From the IMG/VR virus record IMGVR_UViG_3300033993_003435, positions 1-34,550 of that record: a stretch of 34,550 nt of DNA; one strand, given 5' to 3'. Below, one piece after another: positions 27,370 to 34,216 of the stretch (positions are counted from its first letter, which is position 1; each line of letters opens with the position of its first letter). A program made the translations under genes and the position numbers. This stretch comes from a virus. The notes below the pieces were generated by a model. It did not search any database, was not told the origin of the DNA, and saw nothing but the letters and a program-made list of their open reading frames with translations.

Positions 27370-28018
27370 TCTCACCAACGCGCTGGTATCAACAAGGCAT
27401 CGAGTCTGCTTTTCTTTATTCCCTCTGCATTTGTGCTGGGGTTACAACACGATTAGGACTTGAGACCTTTGGCGACTACGGATAGCTAATCCATTCACCA
27501 GTAGCATTACTAAAGAAATTATTGGTATTGAAAGATTTTATTCCGGATTTTGTTCTTTCCTCAACGGGTACCGGCATGGAGCCAGCGCGCCGTCCAGTCT
27601 GTGTTTATTAAAGCAAGGGATCAAAGCTGTACGCAGGTTTTTGGCTCCCCCTCTGAAAATACGTCTACTAACTTACCAACAGACAACTCAACGCATCTCT
27701 CCCACGGATTATACCTACAACGCGGGAACTTATTTTAATGATTACTGGCCTATCGGAGCTAGGAAGTTTATAGCTCCCGTTCTTTAAGACTTGTGAAACT
27801 CTTAAAACTACTAGGTCGCTACTACCCGCGGCTTCGGACTAGTATTGCTACTACCGAGAACTATACGCAGTAATCAAATTATTATGACCGGGGTGGTTGT
27901 AATCCATCCTAGTGCACCGGTTGATGAAGGCCTTTCAGAGCGAACCTAGTCACGCACACGTACGGTTCAGACCTTAGATGGTCTTCGGCTCTTTCGATCG
28001 AGCCTGCGAACGGTCAAA
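27370..28018 (-). ncRNA. Candidate large structured non-coding RNA (GOLLD/ROOL-like)
   Basis: About 650 bases with no credible ORF on either strand, between tRNA-Met and a terminator. Many stems are visible: GGCTC/GAGCC (27987-28004), AGACC/GGTCT (27969-27984), GAACC/GGTTC (27942-27968) and ACCGG/CCGGT enclosing GGTGG/CCATC (27887-27921). Further ones are GGAGCTA/TAGCTCC (27755-27777) and a long-range GGAGCC/GGCTCC (27578-27583 with 27643-27648). Large ornate RNAs such as GOLLD and ROOL are known beside phage tRNA genes, which makes them the leading guess. I cannot confirm the family without a covariance search. The minus strand is assumed from the flanking tRNAs. Confidence 0.55.
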
Positions 28019-28020
28019 TT

Positions 28021-28093
28021 TGGCAGGGCCGGGAATCGAACCCGGAATCTTGTGGTTATGAGCCACACGACTTAACCGTTTGTCCACCCTGCG
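28021..28093 (-). tRNA. tRNA-Met (CAU)
   Basis: Anticodon stem TGTGG/CCACA with loop CTCATAA (CAT). T-arm CCGGG/TTCGATT/CCCGG. Acceptor GCAGGG/CCCTGC (positions 2-7) with an unpaired C1-C72. CCA is not encoded. The stem lacks the three G-C pairs of initiator tRNA. It could be elongator Met or, after lysidine modification, Ile (AUA). Confidence 0.85.
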
Positions 28094-28169
28094 TTAAAAT
28101 GTACTATCAAAGATCAATTCTTATTCCATTAATATATAGTCTATAGTAGGGACTGGCAAGAATAAAAAA

Positions 28170-28246
28170 TGGCACGTGGTGAAAGAATCGAACTTTCCCA
28201 ATCGCTTTTGGAGAGCAATTCGCCTATCCTTGGAACATTACCACGC
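28170..28246 (-). tRNA. tRNA-Trp (CCA)
   Basis: Acceptor GCGTGGT/ACCACGT, G73 and encoded CCA. Anticodon stem TTGCT/AGCGA with loop CTCCAAA (CCA). T-arm GAAAG/TTCGATT/CTTTC. Confidence 0.9.
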
Positions 28247-28252
28247 AAAAAG

Positions 28253-28335
28253 TGGAGCCTGTGGAGGGACTCGAACCCCCGTTGTTTGTATACCACTTTA
28301 CAAAAGTGGTGCTGTCGCCGCTGAGCCACACAGGC
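28253..28335 (-). tRNA. tRNA-Thr (UGU)
   Basis: Acceptor GCCTGTG/CACAGGC and encoded CCA. Anticodon stem CCACT/AGTGG with loop TTTGTAA (TGT). A 12-base variable region (long for Thr). T-arm GGGGG/TTCGAGT/CCCTC. A TCTAAATA box lies eight bases upstream of the 5' end (28344-28351). Confidence 0.88.
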
Positions 28336-28350
28336 GTGAAAATTATTTAG

Positions 28351-28435
28351 ACCGCAACTAGAGCGAATTCAATCTTTCGGAGGATTGCTAATACCTCGTT
28401 CCTAACAGGAATTCTACCTGCTCTCTAATTGCAGT
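28351..28435 (-). ncRNA. Small structured RNA element downstream of tmRNA
   Basis: A 13-bp closing stem (ACTGCAATTAGAG with CTCTAGTTGCGGT) contains two G-U pairs that exist only in the minus-strand RNA. Inside are hairpins TTCC/GGAA (28399-28411) and CAATC/GATTG (28370-28387). The outline is tRNA-like, but there is no clear anticodon or T-arm. It begins five bases after the tmRNA CCA. It may be a processing element or a separate small RNA. Confidence 0.5.
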
Positions 28436-28439
28436 AAAT

Positions 28440-28888
28440 TGGTGGAGGCGTCGGAGATCTGCCCTCCGAGTCCTTATAATATTTCTCTTATATTTTCTAC
28501 ACGCTTATGTAAGTTTAGGATTTGATTGACTACAGGCTCCTATGGCTTACCAGCCTATCTTTTTAAGTCTGCCTATATAGATGAAGAGTTCTATACAACC
28601 CCTTGTACTGAGTTTTCTAGGAGTCACAAGTACCTCCATAACCTATTGGTTTAGCTCCCTAAGATCTTTAATAGGATCCAATCTTAGTTTTTAGGCAGCG
28701 AGGAGTGACTCTTCTTCGCAGCTGGCGAGGATATCGTCAGCGTTGTTGAAACAGTACTCAGCTTCTGCTAAGAGCGCATCGATGTTATCTTCTGCGTTTA
28801 GTTTTTTAGAAGGCTTTTATAGTGGCCAACCTTCCAACCACTGCGTGCAATATAAAACCAGACTATAAGTCGATTCTATGTCGCCCCC
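28440..28888 (-). ncRNA. ssrA: tmRNA (transfer-messenger RNA), one-piece
   Basis: The tRNA-like domain is closed by GGGGGCG (5') and CGCCTCC (3'), then A and encoded CCA. The 5' side continues GACATAGAATCGAC, as in tmRNA D-arms. The 3' T-stem is CGGAG/CTCCG with an atypical loop GGCAGAT. The tag ORF (28691-28795) runs from a probable resume codon GCA to TAA and encodes AEDNIDALLAEAEYCFNNAD then DILASCEEESLLAA. The terminal L-L-A-A is the protease-recognised end. tmRNA frees stalled ribosomes and marks nascent chains. At 449 nt with a 34-residue tag it is on the long side. Confidence 0.9.
28691..28795 (-). CDS. tmRNA tag peptide ORF (34 aa)
   Basis: Translated only by trans-translation. The likely resume codon is GCA 28793-28795, in the context CTAAAC-GCA that resembles known resume sites. 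It ends with SLLAA and TAA at 28691-28693. It holds two Cys and ten acidic residues, longer and more acidic than the usual 8-15-residue tags. Confidence 0.75.
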   Translation of the reverse strand, partial: AEDNIDALLAEAEYCFNNADDILASCEEESLLAA

Positions 28889-28930
28889 ATAAATTTCAAA
28901 GATCATTGAGCGTATATGCTCTTATTTCCT

Positions 28931-28960
28931 ATAATATATATGCTCTAGAGAGTGTGGCAA
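28931..28960 (-). promoter_or_regulatory. Sigma70-like promoter for tmRNA
   Basis: TTGCCA (28955-28960) and TATTAT (28931-28936) are spaced by 18 bases and lie about 40 bases before the mature 5' end, leaving room for a processed leader. Confidence 0.45.
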
Positions 28961-28992
28961 GTCTTAATCTGCTTGGTTTTTAGCTATTTTTT

Positions 28993-29000
28993 ACTAAATA
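28993..29000 (+). promoter_or_regulatory. T4-like late promoter box ACTAAATA (plus strand)
   Basis: ACTAAATA, then CCTATA, then the ATG at 29007. This is the only clear plus-strand member of the box-to-start set. Confidence 0.6.
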
Positions 29001-29006
29001 CCTATA

Positions 29007-30740
29007 ATGCCTGATTATAACCCTAATGTTATTGCAAATCCTCAAGTAGCGGAATACGGAAAGTTTACACAATTGAATGGTTCACGCTTCCCTGCTGTTT
29101 CTGTTACAAGGGTTCAATATCCAGATAAATCACAAGCATTTCCAGGGAATACTAACGCTCTCCCTGTAACAACCATCGACATATATCCAAAGTTTGGCGT
29201 ATTAAGCTATATAACTAATACTGATGACTTCGCAGTATCACTGAGTGCAGGTCAGATCAATCTCGATACATCGCTAATTGAATTTCATATTTCAAATATA
29301 GATGCGGAGACTACTATCATGGCTAACGCTCTCACGGCGACAGAATGGAACACATTTGATGCAGCTTCTGGTATTAATGAGTTGAATTTTAATTTTCTCA
29401 ACGCTGTATCGGCGCTAAGTACAACCATTGTCAATCCTGTGATTATCGGTAATAGAGGTAACGGTAATACAGCTACCGTTTATGCTCCGACTTCCTCTCT
29501 TAACGTCAATGTTACAAATACAATTAACAGCATTACAACACCAGAGCCAACACAACTTGATGCTTTTGGTCGTTTAAGAGTCTCAACACCTCTCACACTT
29601 TTTGATTCTTCCCACCGTTATAGAGATAATAATCTTTGGTCATCATTAACTGCTGTAGGTGGGACCTATGCATTTAATGCAAATCAGGGATTGATAGATC
29701 TAACAGTAAGTTCGTTATCAGGTTCTTCAGTTATCAGAGAAACAACAAAAGTGTTCTCATACCAACCTGGTAAAAGTTTACTCGTAATGAATACGTTTGT
29801 AATGGCTTCTTCTGCTACAGATTTAAGACAAAGAGTAGGTTATTTTGGAAGTCAGAATGGAATTTATTTTCAATTAGATGATGGTAATATTGGTCTGGTT
29901 AAAAGATCTCTTGTGTCGGGTTCTGTTGTAGATACTATAGTTTTAAGGTCTAGTTGGAACGGAGATAAGTTAGATGGGACAGGAGCCTCTGGATTAACTC
30001 TTGATATAACAAAGGCTCAAATATTTTGGATGGATATTGAATGGCTTGGTGTTGGATCAGTTCGTACAGGTTTTATTATTAACGGACAGTATATTGTTTG
30101 TCATTCCTTTCATCATGCTAATATAATTGATTCTACATACATAACAACAGCATCTCTACCTTTAAGATATGAGATTACAAATAAAGCTGCTACAGGTGTT
30201 TCTAAAACTTTAAAGCAGATATGTTCTTCTGTTGTTTCCGAAGGTGGTTATGAATTAAGAGGTCTTCAACAGGCAGTAGGTACCGCTATAACAGCACCAA
30301 GAAGTCTTGGAACACCCGCAGGAACCTATCGCCCTGTTGTTTCAATTAGATTAAAAACATCTCCAAATAGATTAGATGCAATAGTAATACTAACAGCTTT
30401 ATCTGTAATGGGTGTTGATACAGGGATATATAGTTGGCGAGTAATTGCTTCTGGAACAACTGTTGATGGTACTTGGCAGGATGCAGGAGTTGATTCAGCA
30501 GTTGAATATAAATTAGATGGAACAAGCATTACTGGCGGAAGAATCTTAGCACAAGGATATCTTACATCAAACGCACAGGGCGCAACAACAGTTGATATTT
30601 TAAAGGAAGCTCTTTTTAAATTTCAATTAGAAAGAAATGGACTTACAGGTGTTCCTTATGAACTTACTTTAGCAGTAGCAGCAAGTACACAAAATGAAGT
30701 TGTACATGCTTCAATGGATTGGGAAGAGATTAGCAGGTAA
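29007..30740 (+). CDS. Virion structural protein, probable tail/fibre component
   Basis: 577 residues, beta-rich and Ser/Thr/Asn-rich, with no signal peptide. The phrase QLDAFGRLRVSTPLTLFDSS (about residues 182-201) followed by an aromatic region and YSYRV-like strands occurs in structural proteins of marine T4-like phages. The C-terminal half (AIVILTALSVMGVDTGIYSW, then DILKEALFKFQLERNGLTG) looks like a globular beta domain. I infer an appendage or capsid-decoration protein. It is a lone plus-strand gene between minus-strand blocks. A late-type box lies six bases upstream. It converges on the 30746-30910 gene with a five-base gap that overlaps the palindrome GTATTAATAC. Confidence 0.7.
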   Translation: MPDYNPNVIANPQVAEYGKFTQLNGSRFPAVSVTRVQYPDKSQAFPGNTNALPVTTIDIYPKFGVLSYITNTDDFAVSLSAGQINLDTSLIEFHISNIDAETTIMANALTATEWNTFDAASGINELNFNFLNAVSALSTTIVNPVIIGNRGNGNTATVYAPTSSLNVNVTNTINSITTPEPTQLDAFGRLRVSTPLTLFDSSHRYRDNNLWSSLTAVGGTYAFNANQGLIDLTVSSLSGSSVIRETTKVFSYQPGKSLLVMNTFVMASSATDLRQRVGYFGSQNGIYFQLDDGNIGLVKRSLVSGSVVDTIVLRSSWNGDKLDGTGASGLTLDITKAQIFWMDIEWLGVGSVRTGFIINGQYIVCHSFHHANIIDSTYITTASLPLRYEITNKAATGVSKTLKQICSSVVSEGGYELRGLQQAVGTAITAPRSLGTPAGTYRPVVSIRLKTSPNRLDAIVILTALSVMGVDTGIYSWRVIASGTTVDGTWQDAGVDSAVEYKLDGTSITGGRILAQGYLTSNAQGATTVDILKEALFKFQLERNGLTGVPYELTLAVAASTQNEVVHASMDWEEISR

Positions 30741-30745
30741 CCGTA

Positions 30746-30910
30746 TTAATACTTACGGGTACTGTGAGTGTGTCGCTTTGGCAGATACGCGCTTCTTCCC
30801 TCTGAAATAAGCTGGGAGCGAGTCTTGAGAACAGGTGTCGTTGGCTCAACTACCCTAATACCGAACAGGTTATTTGCAAATTTTTTTACGGTATTAATGA
30901 GTTTAGTCAT
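30746..30910 (-). CDS. Small basic protein, 54 aa
   Basis: ATG 30910 is preferred (MTKLINTVKKFANNLFGIRV); the upstream start adds a Cys-rich stretch with no support. The product is basic and ends SAYLPKRHTHSTRKY. No family is recognised. It is convergent with the structural gene. Confidence 0.52.
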   Translation of the reverse strand: MTKLINTVKKFANNLFGIRVVEPTTPVLKTRSQLISEGRSAYLPKRHTHSTRKY

Positions 30911-30963
30911 AAGCCTACAAATAATTAGTCTGCATAAGGACAATTTTTTATAAAAAGGAAAAA

Positions 30964-31566
30964 TTAAAGTTTTTTCATACCTTTTATCTGATAATTAATA
31001 TTCATTACCACTCTTCTCGGAACTGTTGTCGGTGTGGTACCTGTGTGATAGTGTACCCCTTCGAATATAAAAAGTCTGTTAGCTTTCGGTGTAACTGCTG
31101 TAAGTTGTGTAAGCTGTGTTATCTTTTCTTTATAGAAAGAGTTCGTATCTGGACCGTAATCTGGATCAAACCGCTCATTATATACAATTGTATCGCCGTC
31201 AGAGTCGTTAAAATAGAATAATGCTGTACGGTGTTCATAGCTTATATCAACATGAGCACCATTTTCATAATTTTTGTCTGTAGCTGTATTGAGAATCAAT
31301 CTAACCCGTAATAATTCTTGAAGATCTTCTCCTGCCTGTATAAGAATATTTTCAGCTGCCTTGAGAAGAGTGTTATTAGGATCGTACATTACCTGTTCAC
31401 GAAACAATACCGTATTACCCCAACCATGTAAGAATATATCATTTACACCTCCATGTGATGGTGGTGTTCTATTAAAGAACCACGGGAAATTTCGAGAAAG
31501 AACCTCATCACTAAGATTATTAAATTTCTCTTCAGGTAATATATTGTCAATAATAGTTGCAGACAT
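30964..31566 (-). CDS. 2-oxoglutarate/Fe(II)-dependent oxygenase (prolyl-4-hydroxylase-like)
   Basis: 200 residues. The iron triad is H105-x-D107 (GAHVDISYEH) and H172 or H174 (EGVHYHTGTTP). The 2OG-binding Arg is R184 or R185 (VPRRVVMNINY). Between them lie TALFYFNDSDGDTIVY and a P-K-A-N-R-L-F-I-F-E strand, which matches the double-stranded beta-helix of phage P4H-like enzymes. These hydroxylate protein or nucleotide substrates; the substrate here is unknown. T4-like marine phages often carry several such genes. Confidence 0.88.
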   Translation of the reverse strand: MSATIIDNILPEEKFNNLSDEVLSRNFPWFFNRTPPSHGGVNDIFLHGWGNTVLFREQVMYDPNNTLLKAAENILIQAGEDLQELLRVRLILNTATDKNYENGAHVDISYEHRTALFYFNDSDGDTIVYNERFDPDYGPDTNSFYKEKITQLTQLTAVTPKANRLFIFEGVHYHTGTTPTTVPRRVVMNINYQIKGMKKL

Positions 31567-31596
31567 ATAATAGCTTATTACTGCTACTGCTTGTTA

Positions 31597-32232
31597 TCAA
31601 GACTTTAAGTCTAAAAGATATTTCTGAACGCAATGATCAAACGATTCTTTCACGTTATTCTGCTCTATTTGGTTCTTAGCTTCATTGAGCTTAGCAGTTA
31701 AATAACTCTCGACCTCACCTGCACTACTAAAACCATCCGTTCTCATCTCTACAGCAATACCGCCGGCGTTTCTCCAAGCAGCTAGATACGGTGGAAAATC
31801 ATCGATGAGTATATTAGGGTTACCGTTACTATCAATAGCATATATAGCTTTATTTTTCGGGAAATATGATTCTGAAGGCTGAGGTGATAGGTGTTTTTTT
31901 ATCCACGTTATCTTACCTCGTTTACAGGCTTCAGGGTCAATGCTCGCCGGGTGAGAGCAAATACTATATGCACCAGCGAATTTAACGACTGCTTGAATGA
32001 TAGCATTTGTTACCTCTCCGTTTTTACCAAACGGTGGAAGATTAGCGAAGAATTGTTCAACATCACCGAAATTATCTAAAAAATGCTCTCTATCGTACCA
32101 AATCTTCTTTGCTTCTGTCTTTTCTTCTACCGTTAGCTGTTTATAAGGCTTATTAAAGAATCTAAAGCTAATAGCTCCGAAGAGATCAGCGACGGTACCA
32201 TCCATGTCGACCAAGCAGTTTAGATTACTCAT
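31597..32232 (-). CDS. 5'(3')-deoxyribonucleotidase-like HAD phosphatase
   Basis: 211 residues. HAD motif I is D9-M-D11-G-T-V-A-D-L (CLVDMDGTVADL). Motif II is probably AYSICSHPAS and motif IV LIDDFPPYLAAW (DD near residue 143), with Lys in TWIKKHL. The plan matches NT5C/YorS-type 5'-nucleotidases that dephosphorylate (d)NMPs. The phage may use it to shape nucleotide pools with NrdAB, the deaminase and ThyX. It overlaps the next gene by four bases (ATGA). The C-terminal 40 residues are a helical extension. Confidence 0.8.
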   Translation of the reverse strand: MSNLNCLVDMDGTVADLFGAISFRFFNKPYKQLTVEEKTEAKKIWYDREHFLDNFGDVEQFFANLPPFGKNGEVTNAIIQAVVKFAGAYSICSHPASIDPEACKRGKITWIKKHLSPQPSESYFPKNKAIYAIDSNGNPNILIDDFPPYLAAWRNAGGIAVEMRTDGFSSAGEVESYLTAKLNEAKNQIEQNNVKESFDHCVQKYLLDLKS

Positions 32233-32468
32233 GATAATACAATAGTAAAGCGAAACAAATACTTATTATGTTTCTGTGTATCAACAAATTCTTTTTTCGC
32301 AGAGACAATTCTCTTTGTCGTACCGTATTTTGCTATTTCTTTGTCGAGATGCGCTTGCGCAGCATCAGTGCTTTCGAAGAAGCCACTCCATTTAATAATG
32401 TTGCGATCGACATTAGGCACAATAATATTTAAGCCTTTTTTGAGATGTATTCCTGTTACTAAGAGCAT
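32229..32468 (-). CDS. Hypothetical protein, 79 aa
   Basis: An alpha/beta mix (GLNIIVPNVDRNIIKWSGFF, then a helix TDAAQAHLDKEIAKYG and a final strand YLFRFTIVLS). No family is recognised. It overlaps both neighbours by four to ten bases, so it is translated in the rnh operon. Confidence 0.6.
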   Translation of the reverse strand: MLLVTGIHLKKGLNIIVPNVDRNIIKWSGFFESTDAAQAHLDKEIAKYGTTKRIVSAKKEFVDTQKHNKYLFRFTIVLS

Positions 32469-33316
32469 AGAAAGTCGCTTAGCTTTGATTTCATAAAAAA
32501 TATGCTATACCAGCTATCTATATTTTTAAGAATTTGATAGAAGTTCAACTCTTCGCATTTATGCTTGAAGCTATCGTAATTTAGCACCGGTTTTATATTG
32601 AACTGTTCCTTTACGTAATTTACTTCATCCTGATCGTTAAGAGTCAGAGAGAGATCAACTAGCTTAAGATTTGCATTGAAGTGATCTTCTTCTGCTTCTG
32701 ACATCGTATATTCACCGTTGAAAAATTTTGATATCTTTACCTTACCAAATCCCTTTATACCGGGTATGTTATCAGACTTATCGCCTGTAAGCGCTTTAAG
32801 CTTAACAAAATCCACTATTTCATAGCCTATAAGCTCTTTAAAGTTTCTATGATTAAATTCTATTTTACGAATAGGGTCATATACAACTGTCTTATCATCA
32901 ATAAGCTGACACATATCCTTATCAACGGTGATAATAATCTTCTCGTCTTCTGGGAAGAGATGATGAAAGATGGCGATTACATCGTCTGCTTCGTATGCAC
33001 GTGGCAAAACATTCTTTATGCCTAATAGCTCAAGTAGTTCTTTAATTATATAATTCTTGCTATGTACCTGTTGATTGCGCTCGGTGTCTCTATTGCCTTT
33101 ATATTCTTGTAGCAATTCCTTTCTCTTATTAATCTGAAAGTCTTCCTTCTCATCCCAGGTGCAATACACGACATCAGGATTGTACTGTAATATGTGGTTT
33201 TTAACACTAGTTAAGAAAAGATGAATGTGAAAATGCTCATTAAAGTTGGGTTGGTTTTTAGCTACCCAAAATACCCTGTGAACAAGGTTATTACCATCGA
33301 CAATAAGACGTCTCAT
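32459..33316 (-). CDS. 5'-3' exonuclease / RNase H (T4 Rnh-like, FEN family)
   Basis: 285 residues. Metal-binding acids follow the FEN pattern: D7 (LIVDGNN), E/D/D in RAYEADDVIAIF (about 105-116), D-K-D in ITVDKDMCQLI, and D-x-x-D in LTGDKSDNIPGIKGFG with the helix-hairpin-helix start. In T4 this enzyme removes RNA primers from Okazaki fragments. The tail (YSIFFMKSKLSDF) is a typical C-terminal extension. It overlaps the 33313-33960 gene by four bases. Confidence 0.9.
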   Translation of the reverse strand: MRRLIVDGNNLVHRVFWVAKNQPNFNEHFHIHLFLTSVKNHILQYNPDVVYCTWDEKEDFQINKRKELLQEYKGNRDTERNQQVHSKNYIIKELLELLGIKNVLPRAYEADDVIAIFHHLFPEDEKIIITVDKDMCQLIDDKTVVYDPIRKIEFNHRNFKELIGYEIVDFVKLKALTGDKSDNIPGIKGFGKVKISKFFNGEYTMSEAEEDHFNANLKLVDLSLTLNDQDEVNYVKEQFNIKPVLNYDSFKHKCEELNFYQILKNIDSWYSIFFMKSKLSDFLCS

Positions 33317-33960
33317 GACCAGAAGAAGAAACGATACTTGACAAGCTGTGTTAAAATTTCTGTATCCTTATCCTGAATAAGCTGTTCAAGACGATTTACT
33401 TCACCGTACTTTTCTTCGTATGTTCTACCATCATCAACCATTTTTAGCATCTTGACTTTACCCTTATCGTCATATTCACAAGGCACAAACATTTCCTTAA
33501 GAGGTGGAAGGACAGGATAAGCGTCATCCATCTGCTTTTCAAGAGCAGGTCGTTCAATAGTAATATAGTCGTAAGCTGATTCGAGCCACTTAGCGAATTC
33601 TACTGCGCGTTCTCCGGTACCCTCCCAGTCAGTATGACCATGAAGATACTCATCTTCATAAAAACCTTTAATAAATTCGAAGTTTACAGTCTCAATAAGA
33701 CCGGAAACATCAGACCAGGTACGAGGAATAACTTTACGATAGCGTTTGTTCTGCGGACTAAAGATTGGGCGAATCTTCTCGTAATAATAAATGTCAGCCC
33801 AGCGAGGTACAAACGGAATAAGCTGCCAGAGTTTTCTTGTACCAAATTTATCTTCTAGGAATCTATCGAACTTACACCGAAATGACTTTTTATAATTTTC
33901 CATATCAGCAAAATCACAACGGAGTTTATGATTACGCGCTTCGAATTTCTCAGGTGTCAT
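33313..33960 (-). CDS. Hypothetical protein, 215 aa
   Basis: Aromatic- and charge-rich, with no transmembrane segment. Notable stretches: FGTRKLWQLIPFVPRWADIY (about 39-58), the His-rich DEYLHGHTDWEGTG and a final coiled coil (NRLEQLIQDKDTEILTQLV). No enzymatic motif is recognised. It is the first gene of the rnh operon. Confidence 0.62.
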   Translation of the reverse strand: MTPEKFEARNHKLRCDFADMENYKKSFRCKFDRFLEDKFGTRKLWQLIPFVPRWADIYYYEKIRPIFSPQNKRYRKVIPRTWSDVSGLIETVNFEFIKGFYEDEYLHGHTDWEGTGERAVEFAKWLESAYDYITIERPALEKQMDDAYPVLPPLKEMFVPCEYDDKGKVKMLKMVDDGRTYEEKYGEVNRLEQLIQDKDTEILTQLVKYRFFFWS

Positions 33961-34002
33961 ATTATGATTATAATAAAATTATTTTAGGATTGCAATAAAA
34001 AC

Positions 34003-34075
34003 CTACGAGGGAAAGGCTCGAACTTTCAACCGGCAGATCCAAATTCTGCTGCACTACCAATTGTGCTACCTCGTA
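34003..34075 (-). tRNA. tRNA-Gln (UUG)
   Basis: Acceptor TACGAGG/CCTCGTA (U1-A72 as expected for Gln). Anticodon stem GCAGA/TCTGC with loop ATTTGGA (TTG). T-arm GAAAG/TTCGAGC/CTTTC, G73. CCA is not encoded. Confidence 0.92.
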
Positions 34076-34080
34076 ATAGG

Positions 34081-34215
34081 TTAATATTTCTTTACAAGCT
34101 TTCCTTTTATCTTGACAAAGCCTTCCAGCTTACCAGATGGTTTAATCTTGTCAAAGTTATCGTTGTATTGCTTCTTGTTTACTTTTCTCGGTGTATCGCC
34201 TTTTCCTGCGCTCAT
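34081..34215 (-). CDS. Small basic protein, 44 aa
   Basis: Encodes MSAGKGDTPRKVNKKQYNDN and ends FVKIKGKLVKKY. Small phage proteins with the opening S-x-G-K-G-D-x-x-R are common beside replication genes; their role is unknown. It starts one base before the stop region of the 34217 gene. Confidence 0.58.
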   Translation of the reverse strand: MSAGKGDTPRKVNKKQYNDNFDKIKPSGKLEGFVKIKGKLVKKY

Positions 34216-34216
34216 A

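Noticed and set aside
27550-27738. 62-aa plus-strand ORF in the structured-RNA region
   Set aside because: No ribosome-binding site, no recognisable protein features, and it cuts across predicted stems.
27942-27968. Sequence ending ACGTACGGTTC looks like the 3' half of a group II intron domain V
   Set aside because: The 5' half (GAGCGAACC) does not pair as domain V requires, there is no reverse transcriptase and no GUGYG boundary. A simple GAACC/GGTTC hairpin explains it.
27370-28018. RNase P RNA or tmRNA in this region
   Set aside because: The conserved RNase P regions are absent, and the tmRNA is clearly located at 28440-28888.
22640-28370. Shared 12-mer CGCTCTAGTTGC between the 22603 and 28351 elements
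   Set aside because: Matches of this length are expected by chance in a 34.5 kb AT-rich window, and the surrounding structures differ.
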